From the NCBI GenBank assembly GCA_020536535.1, contig JAHLWZ010000116.1, positions 35,779-99,778 of the forward strand: DNA of 64,000 nt. Direction: 5' to 3'. Within the stretch, counting starts at the first letter, position 1, and every line of letters starts with the position of its first letter. This DNA comes from Pelomyxa schiedti (lineage: Eukaryota > Evosea > Pelobiontida > Pelomyxidae). Positions 49,823 to 61,820 of this stretch are shown here, one piece after another. Under the pieces are notes generated by a model. That model was not told where the DNA came from, searched no databases, and saw only the letters and a program-made list of their open reading frames with translations. A program made the position numbers and the translations under genes.

Positions 49823-52800
49823 ATGACCAAGTGCCGATGTGGCTGTTGCCGACCATTCCGAGTTATGGGACAGTGGATGACCAAGAAAAACACTGATAGT
49901 ACCGTTACATCACATTTGCAATCAGAAACAACTAGGAATAAGAACTATGGTTCTACAACTAGTACAAGTAGTTCAACTGATAGTACTACTACTCCTTGTG
50001 TTGGTGCTTTGGCAGAGCACGGTGATTCTACTGCTGCGGCTAGTAATTCTAGTGGTAGTATTGTGGTGATTCCTTGCGACCACGGGGAAAGGAGGGTGGA
50101 AAGTGAGCCTGTGGTGGAATTGAAGGAGAAAACAGTAGATATTATCTTGCTTGCATCCCTTCTTTCGCGGCCAAATTGTCACTGTTCACAGCTTTCTTTG
50201 TCTGGTATGCTGTGTGGGTAATTACATTAATTATTTGGGAATTGACGGGCCTTTTTTGCAGTGATAGTAAACATCTCTAGGGTGCGAAATTAAAGGGGAT
50301 CAAGTGGAGTGTTTGACGCAAGCATTGGAAATAAATCAATCGCTGTGCAGACTCTCATTGTACAGTAAGAAATAAGAAATACCCAACCCGAATGAAATGC
50401 AATTCCTAATAGGGAATAACCTTGGCGATGATGGAGCCTGTTGCATTTCACGAGCACTTTCGTCATCCAAATTCCTCCATTCCTTTTCTCTTGAAAGTAT
50501 AAATCCTCTCAGAAATACAATTGCGTGTATTTTAATTTTCAGCAGATAATCGTATTGGACCAGATGGAGCGACCTTTATTGGGAAGGCACTTTTTTCCAA
50601 CAGCAGTCTTCTCTGCTTGGATCTTGGATGTAAATGGTGCAATTATCTATTTGTATCTCACAATTCATACTAGATAATACAATTGGGAAAAACGGGGCAG
50701 AGGTGATAGCACAAGCACTGCAAAGTAATAACTCTCTGTTATGCTTGAATCTTGGATGTAAGTTATCTTGTAACCAATAAATCCATAAAAATACCTTCAG
50801 GGAATAATGTTGGAGATAATGGGGCATGCTTGATCGCTCATGCACTTTCCAATAACGCTTCTCTTTTAAGCCTTGATCTTAGAGGTACTTATACACTTTG
50901 TCTCTCACAGAAGGAACCTCCCTTTTAGTTAACCACATTGGCCTGGAGGGAGCAAAAGCGATCGCACAAGCACTGATGGGCAACAGGTCTCTGATAAATC
51001 TTGACCTAAGAGGTGCTTCACCTCTGGTTCCATTTAACAGTCTCACTGAGTACAAGATAATCAGATAGGAGATGCAGGATTGGAAAGCATTTCCCGGGTA
51101 TTGGCTTTAAATAAAACACTTCTGCGCCTTGGCATAGCAAGTACGTTACTTTTCTACCAGCTCTCTTCATTAACATTCATCTACAGTGAACAATATCACT
51201 GCGAAAGGCATGAAGGTTCTTGCTGAAGCTCTGGCTGCAAATACCTCCCTATCTGTACTGGACCTGGCATGTGTGTATATTGTTAGTCGTTCTTGTTAAT
51301 CTGAGGGTCTAATATGAAGTGAATGATATGGGAAAAGAGGGAGCCGGATACATTGCGCAAGCGCTGGCATTGAACACTAATTCACTGGTATCCCTGGACC
51401 TTGGATGTGTGTCTTTCACTCCCATATTACTCCCAATTTATGGAAGAAAGGGAATAACCTTGGAGATGCAGGAGTTTCAAGCATTTCAGAGGCTCTAAAG
51501 ATAAACAAATCTCTTGTATACCTAGATATTTCCCGTAGGTAAAACGTAACTCGTTTAATTTAATAATTACACAGACAACCGCTTTGGTACACGAGGGGCA
51601 GAGAGTTTATATCATGGGCTTTGCTGGACCAAGTCACTTCGTTGTCTTGGGCTGAGAGGTCTAGTTTACGGATCTTTCCCCCTCCTAGTATTGTTTACAT
51701 ATCCAGTACAGTTAATAAGATTGGTGATGCGGGAGCAAAGAGTATTGCTCGCGCTTTGACGTTTAACACATGCACATTCTATATTGACCTAGCCCGTATA
51801 ATTTCCTAAAAACCTGATCCATGGATTTACCCATTCTTCTTAGATAATGACATTACTGAAGAAGGAGCGGCGAGCATATTAAATCTATGGAATAGCCATA
51901 CTTTGAATACTACACTAACGGCTCTGAATGTGAAGGGTTCTTTTCACCTTTTTGTGATCCAACTTTACAAACTGCCAGATAACCATCTTGGGGATTCTAC
52001 ACTCAACGAAGTCGAGCGGGCTATTGCCCATAATAAAATTCAGAGGCCAGAATTTGGTGGTATCTACTCTCAACTTACTCCTGATAAAGAGTTAGAAGTT
52101 TGATTCATCAATCTTAGATCACAACCTTTTGTGGTTCTCTTGGATTCACCAGCCAGCACAGTCCCTTCTCCTACTCTCAGACTTGAGCATCTCTCTTCAT
52201 TCTTTCTGCAATGTTGTTATTGGAAATGATACACGGAGAGCAATCAAAATTGGGGGGGACAATACCGGTCTTTTCCTGGTGAAGGAACTAAACCCTCCTG
52301 TTCAACCTTTTCATGACAATGTGGATATTCTGGATAGACACGGACGATCTTCTTGTATCTTTAGTCCACCTATTCTCTTTCTCATTTTGGGTTAAACTGT
52401 AGGCCACCGTCCCAGTGAAGCGGCCATTGCTTTAGGTACACTACAATAATTTTAAAATGATCAACCTCTAATATCACTACAGCGCAGCAATCTTATCATG
52501 AATCGAAGGCAGGGTTTCTTGGTAGTCGACCAAGAGAAGAACTAGTGAGCTCTCCCCCAACTAGCGTGGAAGAGCCTCAACTGAGTGGCATCCTGGAGTC
52601 ATGTATTTTTTTTTTTGCGTTGTGTGATTAAATACTGACGCATTCCAGGTGTCGGGGAAAAAGAGAAGTTGCGAAGTGAGCTTTTCCGATCTGCCCATAA
52701 TACATTAACGCAAGACCCATAGAACATCTATTCGACCAGAAAATATTATTAGAGCAACAAAATTCAGAACTGGCCCAACTCAAAGTGCAACTTCCGAATA

Positions 52801-54113
52801 TCGAGTTCCCTTCTAACACTCTACAGGCTGCTTTGCGAAGACAAGAGACTCAAATGGACATAATGGTGAGGGCTGCACATGGTTCCACCACAAGGCACTT
52901 CAGCAATTTTCGGGTTCCAACATCAGTAGATACTGTAGATGGTGGCGCTCTCCTATTTCATACAGAGATGTTGGAGAAACCAGGGGGCCCACTTTCCATC
53001 AAGACAGCAGTAGATTCCGCCGTAAACCTTCAAGAACGGTCAGTATAAACACACCTTTATCCACAATTCACTCTTTGGAGGTACAACAATGAATGCCATG
53101 TGCTAAGCTGGGTTCCAATACATTCATGCATTGGTCACCCTGTTGCCGCATTTACTGACCGGATTCCCGTGCCCTGGAAACACATCATTCCTGAAAACTG
53201 TGTGTTACCTGACCATTGCTCACTTCACTTTTCCAACATATACATAGTGCCGGCTTTTAATTCCTTGTTTGCCGAGCCTACATTCAACATAGTTATGCCT
53301 TTTTCCGGTGAGTCAAAGAAAAAAACAACATCTGAATTATAATAATTTCCAATAGGTATTCCAATGAAAGAGTATCTCCGCCAATGCATATCATCATCCA
53401 ACAATAACAGTAGCAACAACACAGCCATAACATCTTCACAAATAACAGTCACCAAGTCATTGATGAAGGGCATTCTGAGGGCCATAAACCACCTCAGCCA
53501 AAACAACGTAGTTCACAGAAACATATCAGGATTCTCTATCCTCATATCACAATCACAATCATTGCCAGAGTACATTCATCATGATCAACGGCAACAAGGG
53601 ATTATGGGCGATATTGATATTGACATCAAGCTGACTGACTTTGGTGATGCGGCTGTGTGCGAGAGTGATAAGCTGGACTTAAGGGTGTACCCCGACCCTG
53701 CGACCCATGGCAGATACAAATTATGGGGCGGCAGTGGGGGCAGCGACGTAACTTGCCCGCCTGATATCTGCACCGCAATCATGGGATGTTCTAGTGCCTC
53801 CAGCGACGGCGTTCTCGTGAGTTATCAAGGGGCTGATGCGTTTGCTGCCGCTATTACGTTATGGGATGCACTGTGCCCTCTCCCACCCGGCGTGCCGTGT
53901 GGTGTGGCATTTGACCCGAGCAACCTTCCCCCACTCAGCATTATGGGTGGCCACAGTGCCTCATCGTCCCCAACAACAGTTTCAAGTTCTAGCACTGCAG
54001 AACAACTCGAGGCAGAGGTATCACGTATTGAGAACAATCTGAGGTCGCTTTTGGTTGTTGATCCCGCTATCAGATTTGCCAATTCACGCCTTGTCCTCCA
54101 CTCCCTGCTGTGA
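49823..54113 (+). CDS. LRR protein with C-terminal pseudokinase-like domain
   Basis: ATG at 49823 (MTKCRCGCCRPF). An S/T-rich leader is followed by about 14 ribonuclease-inhibitor-type LRRs of 27-30 residues (50282-52030), with motifs such as NNVGDNGACLIAHAL and LLSLDL. A linker region (52110-52900) follows, with IKIGGDNTGLFLVKEL and a Q/E-rich helix. The C-terminal part (about 53080-54113) looks like a protein kinase C-lobe: FNIVMPFSGIPMKEYL as hinge, NHLSQNNVVHRNISGFSILI as catalytic loop and IKLTDFGDAAVC as the DFG segment. HRD is changed to HRN and the loop Asn is missing, so catalysis is unlikely. An S/N-rich insert splits the hinge and helix E. No membrane segment or signal peptide. Linkage of LRR and kinase parts in one gene is inferred from continuous exons on one strand. 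Stop is TGA at 54111-54113. Confidence 0.68.
50282..52030 (+). repeat. Exon-per-repeat LRR array (about 14 units)
   Basis: Each LRR lies on its own exon of about 80-90 bases. Introns of about 40-50 nt interrupt every unit at the same point, just after L-x-L-(G/R/A/S) and before the conserved Asn, in phase 1 wherever I checked. Unit starts include D-N-R-I-G, N-T-I-G, N-N-V-G, N-H-I-G, N-Q-I-G, N-N-I-T, N-D-M-G, N-N-L-G, N-R-F-G and N-K-I-G. The last two units are irregular. Confidence 0.75.
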
Positions 54114-54301
54114 CGTTATTCCCCTGCCTGATACCATCAAGTAATAATTAAAAAAGCACGACGGTGCGAAAAAACGAAGATTGTTGTCGTTGATTCCACA
54201 AACAAAACAAAAAAAAAACCAAGCCAAAGGGGGGGGCACCATCGCACCGCGCGTGTCACTCAACCAACTCTGGTGCGGCAACTACGACAAAAGACGACAC
54301 A

Positions 54302-57300
54302 ATGGCAACGGACGTAGCTACTACACCGCCAATTGTTGAGGACGACGCGGCTCCGGACGACGGATCTCCGTCCACACTGTACGTCCTTGGCCCGGAACCG
54401 GGGACAAGCAAGTTTATTGGCGATACGCTTGGGGTCACCGTGCTCACGCCGCTCACGACTGTGAATTTGGGCGCCGGGCCACCCGTGCCAGTTAACTTGA
54501 GTATTTTCAGCCCCAGGCATGTTTTATTGTTTTTACTTTGTGATGCAACAGCTAATTTTTTTTTGTCATCAGCACAATCCCACCAAAACTTCAAGGTTCG
54601 GTACAAGGCCCCAAAAAAGTTGTTATAGTATTATGCAGTAGCACAGACCGCGTATTCTTTGAGGGAATACCCCAGGCGCTCGAGTTGTTGTATGGCCCAA
54701 CTTGGGCAAACAATCAAGAAAGCCAGCAGCCATTCCTTTTCTTTGTTGCTGGTTTTGATATCCCCTCTAATCCTGCGATACCCAAAGTTTCATTACTTGA
54801 AACTTTTGCCATGGCCTCAATGGTATTTCCCAGGCTTTCTTATTCCCAAAAATCATTCTTTTCCTCCCCAAGGTTTGCGCTGATAAGATAGCTGGCTGGC
54901 ATGCGGGCCCGAATGCATTGCAATTCCTTTTTACAGAGGCGGCGCAACATGCCAAAACTGCAGGATACAGTGCCAAAAGCGATAGAGAGCCTCCAGAGCC
55001 AACCTTAACAGAAGAGAAATTCAAGTATTCATGGAAAACAAGGGGAACCAATAATGTAATCAGCCAAACTGAGGAGATTATTATTGACATTGGTGCCAAC
55101 CCTATTCCTCCTTTTTTTCGTTCCAAGGTTTTTTCTAGGTTATTACAGCTTTATTGATCATAAATTCTTGGCGGAGCTTATCCCCCAGCTGGACTCACTA
55201 CCCTTGAAATTCACTCTGAAGAGTATTACGGCCTTTTTTTCTTTTACTGTTCTTAATTCGAGGCCAGGTTTAGTTGCCCCAGACACTGAGCTACTAGTGT
55301 CTCTCTTTAACCACAAAAAGCTATTGTCTTGCGAAATTGGCTCGTCAACAAGTGTGTTAATCTAGAACTAAGCTTTTTTTTTTTTTACAAAATAAAATTA
55401 CCAGTTTTCGAGGATGACGAGCAAAGCCTTTTAGCTAAAGCTGTCTCTGACAACCTGAGCTCTTGCTCCTCCCTGAGGAAATTATCGCTCTCAGGTGGAT
55501 TTCATTCTCCCTGTAACCTTGTTCACACTTCATGAAGACTTTGTTTTGAAAGAATCTAATGTTCAGGCCATTGCCAAATCCATTTCAGCCTTGCATAACC
55601 CGAATTTTCACTTGAGTCTTCCAAGTTTGTTCCTTCATTCCCAGTTAGTCTTCATAAACGAAAATGTTCCAGATTCTCTTGAAGTAGGGTCTGAGAAACC
55701 GATTTTTTTGATAATGAACCAACTTGCTGGGTTGGACATATCGGGTGAGTATAAGTTTCTTCTTTTTTTCCACTCACAATACCAGGAAATACTGTGTGTG
55801 AGGAATCTCTTTTTAATGACTTTACCCAAGCATTAGAAAACACCTTCACACTCAGAAAGTTACAGATAAATTGTGCCCCTCTTCTTTCCTTAGCACATTA
55901 ACATACTTTCAAGGGGATTACGTTGACGAGGTGGGAGGAAAATTGTATGCAGCCCTGAAAGCCAACAGGAGCGTGGAAAAACTGACTATCATATACGACT
56001 CATTTTGCCATATCCATGATCCAAACAAATGGAGAGGTATTTTTGTAGTTTTGAAAAATATTAATTTTTTTTTAGAGATTTTCGCACCCAACCCCAAAAA
56101 CTACAACCAAACCCTGAGATATATCGGCATTCCAATTTGTATGCAGATACTTCCCCCCTTCTTTTCTTATTTCAACAGTGAAGTACTATAACCCCGGCAA
56201 CCTTGTGCGACAGAACATCGCCCTTTTCGACTCGATACAAACGGAATACAACCTTGGTTCGGGGCAGCAATCAAATTTTAGCAGAGCTATCTGGGACTGT
56301 GTGAAGTTGGGTGATCCTACAAGGCTCTCAATTGTGTTGAACAGGGCTCAAAAATACCTGCCTTCATGGGTAAACCAAACGGAAGCTGCCGTTGCAGACG
56401 ACGAAATTTTTAAAATTGCTGCTGGCATGGGAATGGCTGGACGTGCAATGGAAGTCTTTAATAAAACCGATACTGATAGGAAAGAACTTACATTCACTCC
56501 GGCCACCAAGGAAGCTGCTGTGATAGAAGACGAAGAGGCATGCCTGTCGATTCTTCATACAGCACACCGAGCTGCCTCGTCCAGAAATGTTTTTGGAGAA
56601 CTTGTGAAGACACTTATCCTCAAAAAAGGAATCAATGTACGAGGAATGGCACCAATTGCTGTTAGGGAACTACTCCAACTGCTGTTGGTCTCCAGAGAAG
56701 GCATAGCCTTCCGTCAGGTTATTGCCTTAACAGTGAGAATATGGATTCAAGCACACAACTGGGATGCTGTGAAGGAAGTTGGACTTGCAGGAGCACTCTG
56801 TGATCAGTTTTTGGACCTATCGTTCCTTTGTTTGGAGTTGGTTCCACCTGCTCTTCAGTACCTTTCCACCTGCAAAGCCTTGGACTTGTCTTTCAACCAG
56901 CTTGAGGTACTTCCACAGTGGTTGCATGTTATGAAGAATGTGCACTTGACTGGAAACACTCTAGCAATTACGGCGAGATATAAGGGTGCGTCATGGGATG
57001 AACTCAGAAATCTAGTGAAGTACAGCGGTGATGCAGTGGAGTGGAAGAGTCACAAGATTCTGCTAGTTGGCGATGGTGCAGTCGGGAAAACGACTTTGCT
57101 GAGGTGCATCATGGATCACAAGAACACCACCAACGTCAGAGAAAACACTGCTACAGACGGCGTTGCTGTTCACACTGCATTCAAGTTGAAAAAGGACAGT
57201 GAACACACATGGGTTGCCTGGGATTTGGGTGTGCCACTTTCTTTTTTCTTTTCACTGTTAATTTTAATTTGTGGAAAAAAAGGTGGCCAGGAGGTGCTTT

Positions 57301-60263
57301 ACCCGTCACATCAGTTCTTCCTCTGCAGCAACTCCATCTTCTTGTTACTTTTTGACTTGTCTCTCCCGTTGAAACCTAACACAGTCCCGCCTAAAGTCGC
57401 ATATTGGCTGGAACAGGTTACTACATCGTTTACTCAAGCTACTCAGTACAGACCAGATTCTGGTGGCAGTGGTGGCGAGCCGGAGACACCAACTGTGGTG
57501 CTAATTGGAACCCATCTCGATGCTCTACCAAATAGGAAAGATGCCGTAGCAATATTGAACACTATCAATGCCGCCAACAAGAAGACACACCCGTTTGCTG
57601 GTGTCTTTGCTGTGGGTGTTGGAACCGGAGAGGGGATGGAACTCAAGTCCGTACCAGGCAGCGCACCTGAGGCTATTTTTGTTCCAAAGCAGTGTGTTGA
57701 CTCCATTGTCACCCTCCTGGATAATCTCGGGCTCCGCCAAGTAATCCGAGTTTCACCCAAGTGGATATCCTTGCACAACCAGCTTGCTGCCTCCAAAGCA
57801 GACACCCTTCAATGGTCAGAATTTGTGGAGATTGCGGGCACTTGTGGTATCGGAAAGACCCTTGATGACGTTCAGCAAGTTGAACTCACGTTGTGTTCCG
57901 ATTTCCTGTTAGATGCAGGCAGTATCATACACTTCAGGCACCAACCTCAACACCAGGCCACAACAACCGCTACTTCCAACGAAAACTCAAGCGCATCGGC
58001 AGTACCTTCAACCTCGCGTTTTGGTGGGCTGTTCAAGACTACAAGTCGTAAAAGATACAGCAAGTCACTTGAAGACTTGGTTGTGCTGAAACCAATGTTC
58101 CTATCCAAGGTGATGACTTCCCTTCTCTCCATCTCGGGACAGTCACGTTGGGCTGTCAAAGGATTCATAGAGCTGAAGAAAATACCACAGGCCTTTGCCA
58201 AGTTCCCATCAGATATGCATCTAACTATGATCGAACTGCTGACGAAGTTTGAGATCATAACCAAAATGGGTGATGGACGCCTCCTTGTTCCTTCTCTTCT
58301 ACCAGAAAATGGCCCCTTCTCACCCATTCCTGAAGGAGTTGAGGAAGTGGTAGCTTTCTGGGCACCTCCAAAAAGTCACCGAACTAAAATGGTGATGAGT
58401 GGAAGGTCGATCAGGTTCAAATTTCTACCAATTGGATTCTTCCCAAGGTTGATGGTGATGGTACTTGGAATATCAGGCATTGTGCCTGTTTTGTTGTGGA
58501 AAGATGGGTTGCTAATTGAGAATACAAGTGTCAAAGAACTGGATACAGCATCTCTCATACGACAGAAGCTTATGATGACGCACCAGCCCGAAGCAAATGC
58601 ATTCAGCATTAACATTTGCATGCAAACAACAATAAGCAACCTTGCAGACGATGACTCCGCAACATCGCGCCCCGCCACCTCAACAACGAGCAGCAGCAGA
58701 GAAGAAACCCCAATCTGGAAAAAGAAGAGCCTGATAATACAAATCATGACATTGATGAACCAGTTCCTGAAATCCTTTTATAACAATCTTATTTCCGAAA
58801 TGACTGAAGTCTTCCCTTGTCCTCATTGTTTGATGGAGTTCTCAAAACTTACCCAAAGTACTGCCACCACCACAAGCATAAAGGCCAGCAGCTCCGGTCA
58901 TCACAAACACCATCACCACCGTTCTGCAACGCCTCCTCCGGAGGAAGTTGCCCCAGTAACTCTACCACCCCTCACCTCTGCTTTACCCCTCAATGTGCAC
59001 TACTTTACCCAAGATGAAATTTGGGGTGCAACAAAAGCCGGGAACAAGAACTTACCATGTGGAATCAATAAAACAACGGCATCATCGAGTGCCACAGGTG
59101 CTCTTGTGGACCTAAACGAAATTGCGCCTGACATCACACTTGAACACTTGCCTGTGATTGATGTAGAAGAAATTCATTTCCATTCCCAACAACCAGTGGG
59201 AAAAGGTGGGTTTGGCCAAGTTATGAGGGGAGAGTGGAGGGGTGAAGCAGTGGCTGTGAAACAGCCAAATGAAATCACACGCACCTCCATTTCTGAATTC
59301 ATCTTTGAGACGACGCTTCTGAATGCCGTGTCTTCACATGATAATGTCGTGAAGTTCCATGGTGCAGTACTGCACCCGCATCTGTGGTTGGTGATGGAGT
59401 TTGTTCTTCCCATTGTCCCACCAAGCATCGGTAAAATTCTTGGGCCAGATGTAACAATCAAGAAGCCTGACCTTGGAGATCTGGTCCAGATATGCCTTGA
59501 CAAAGGTGATGGCACCACCCGAATTATGGACCAAGTCCTTCCAATGAGTATGAGGCAGAAGATCTTGAAAGATGTTGCACGTGGCTTGGAATATTTGCAC
59601 ACGCATACACCTCCCATTGTTCACGGTGACTTGCACTCTGGTAAGGACTACTACAAATACTAAGTTGTTAACATAACAACTTCACAGGGAACATTTTTAT
59701 TTCCTCATTGATTGAAGAGGCCGGCCCTTGGGCAAAGGTTCCGCTTTTCTCTTTATCTTCTAAGTCTGAACGACTCCAGATTGCCGATTTTGGGCTATCC
59801 CAAGTTCTATACTCCGGAGTTATCAAATCCGGCAGTGCCTTGAACAACATTGAAGTTTATGCCCCAGAGGCCCTAGCCGGAGGCAAATACGACACAAAAG
59901 CTGACATTTGGAGTTTTGGTAATTCCCCACAATCACGAACTACATACACTACCACTAACTCCAATTTAAAAAGCAATGGCAATACATCACCTTGTGTACC
60001 CACTCGTATCGCCGTACGCGGAGCTGGAGACCAACCCGGACTTTGCCCGAATCAAGTCCGGCAAGGCAGAGCTCAAGAAGCCGATCATCTGCCAAGCACT
60101 GATGAAAGGCTCAGTGCTCCCGACTCTGGGAAACCATCCCGGGCCAACACCCGAGCAGCCGGCTATACCCGCATGGGCAACCAAGATGATGAAAGCATGC
60201 TGGGTGACTGACCCTGCCTCAAGGCCCACCATCGTTGACTTACTTGCCGTTGATGGATTCTGA
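54302..60263 (+). CDS. Roco protein: N-terminal unknown domain, LRRs, Roc-COR GTPase, TKL kinase
   Basis: LRRK/Roco family signalling protein. ATG at 54302. N-terminal region 54302-55130 (PFLFFVAGFD, FAMASM, EIIIDI) is not a domain I know but recurs in the next Roco-type gene. LRR-like exons follow to about 56000, then a helical region and a short LRR (LDLSFNQLEVLPQWL). Roc: G1 LLVGDGAVGKTT at about 57065, G3 W-D-L-G-G-Q-E formed across the intron 57229-57282 (54 nt), G4 T-H-L-D. COR runs from about 57740 to 58600, with an S/T insert. The kinase (59190-60250) has GKGGFGQVMRGEW, AVKQ, IVHGDLHSGN, IADFGLS, APEAL and D-I-W-S-F-G. The catalytic Asp, Mg-binding Asn and DFG are all present, so it should be active. 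Another intron splits H-S-G-N at 59641. Stop is TGA at 60261-60263. Confidence 0.88.
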
Positions 60264-60361
60264 TTGATTCAGAATATTTTTACCACAGAACAAAGAAACA
60301 AAAAAAAAAAGCAGTCGCAGGGAAATAAAACGACACAATTGGAACTAATATCTAATACCAA

Positions 60362-61692
60362 TTAAATTGGTAAAATCTTATTTATTTTGCTCTTGAAATT
60401 ATATTCGTGAATATTGGTATCCTTGTTTATGGCTTGGCCAAGACCCGGCATCGCTTTTTTCATCCAGCATAACCTACAAGGAAGCTCCAAGTCAATTTTA
60501 TATATTATTGGCAAAAGCATATTATATTCTGGGGTTAAAACAACCAGTTGGTTAGTCATAATCTGTGCAGAGGCCAGAGTTTGTTCCTCATCGCAAAGGT
60601 GCCTCTGCCAAGCACCACCAAAGTAGTCCCACACATGGACGTTGTCTGGCTCCAATCCCATTCTCTCACACATTGTTTTCTGGTGTGAGTGAATTGATAG
60701 TGGTGTGAGTTAAAAATGTGTTTCTGCTTGAAAATGAAAATATACCTTAAGATTCCCTACAGTATCCATTTTACTGAATTGCGCCACCATTTTATCCTCA
60801 TCATCAGATGATTTAACAATGCCCAGTGTCAGTGGCCTCACCTCCACTGAGAGAGAATCATCTTCATACGGGCCAGGGGTGGAAATCACAGCACGAGGGA
60901 TGTCAGGCCCTCCAGAATACCATCCCTTCAGTGTTTTCCACACAATTCCATTGATCAGCTCATAATCTGTGCGCTCAGTAGCGAACCGGTTAAGGTCCCC
61001 ATTTTGCTCAATTAACACAGCGTTATCAATTGGGCCTGGTTTGCCCTCCTGATGAGGTGTCATCAACAACGATGAAGAAATAATAGGAAGGCAAAGGTAC
61101 ATACAAATTCCGAGTAAGAGGGACGCTGCTGGTACCTCACATAGCGCTTCCAGTGATTGAACCACGTGCATGAGATGAGGAACCACACCTCCCCTGCTTT
61201 CATTGGATGAGTCTCAATCAGCGCTTCAACGACATCACGTTCCGCCTCGGGAGCGGAAGCTTGCTGGTGAATTGTAAGGTTGGTGGTACGCAAAAGTTGA
61301 TTCGACCCAGGCACTGCCGCTGCGCCGTCTACCGCCGCCGATTGTGGGTGTGAGGGGGGCGCCAGCGGCGGCGGCAGGTTCCCATTCAGTTCCCATGTCG
61401 TTGACCCACCACAGACGCAGCACCGCGTCCTAGTCGTCGTAGTAGTAGTTGTAGATGTTCCTGTTCCTGTCTCGGATGACGATGGTGGGGGTTGCTGTGG
61501 GGACGTAGTTGGGGTGGTGGGGGTGGTTTGCGGCATGACGCATTGCAAGCAAAGAGGGTGGCCGCACGCAGCCACGGCAACGGGCACACCGCCGCAGACC
61601 CGCAGTTGCGGTGGCAGGGATGGTGTGTCGCCGCGAGCCGACGACCCCTTGAATTCTTGGGGGGGCGGTGTGGTGACAACCGCAGACGACAT
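60362..61692 (-). CDS. RING-like / DUSP / ubiquitin-like protein without USP protease domain
   Basis: ATG at 61692. A Cys/His cluster, VCGGVPVAVAACGHPLCLQC...CCVCGG, resembles a degenerate RING (C-x-H-x2-C-x2-C...C-x2-C) with a T/P-rich insert. The DUSP domain follows: ERDVVEALIETHPMKAGEVW, W-F-N-H-W-K-R-Y, then after an intron G-K-PGPIDNAVLI, L-N-R-F-x-x-E-R-T-D-Y and VWKTLKGWYSGGP-x-I-P-R. This is the fold found before the UBL of USP4/11/15. A UBL then begins with EVRPLTLGIVKSSDD, MVAQFSKMDTVGNLK and VHVWDYFGGAW. The protein ends at TAA 60362-60364, with no Cys or His box of a USP peptidase. It is therefore not a deubiquitinase by itself; a ligase or adaptor role is inferred. It sits between two Roco-type genes on the opposite strand. 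GC-rich first exon. Confidence 0.78.
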
Positions 61693-61820
61693 CGGTTTGA
61701 TTTGGATTTTTCTCTTGATGGACGCGAATCAACACCCGCCGAAAACCTCTTCGACAACAACAAAACAAGCCATCAAATTACAAGCAAGTAGGGGATCTCT
61801 TACGTTCGGTTTGGTAGCGC

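Noticed and set aside
57229-57282. Continuous 1161-codon frame through the Roc domain taken as one exon
   Set aside because: The segment splits the G3 motif and has splice-site ends. Removing it gives W-D-L-G-G-Q-E, so it is an intron.
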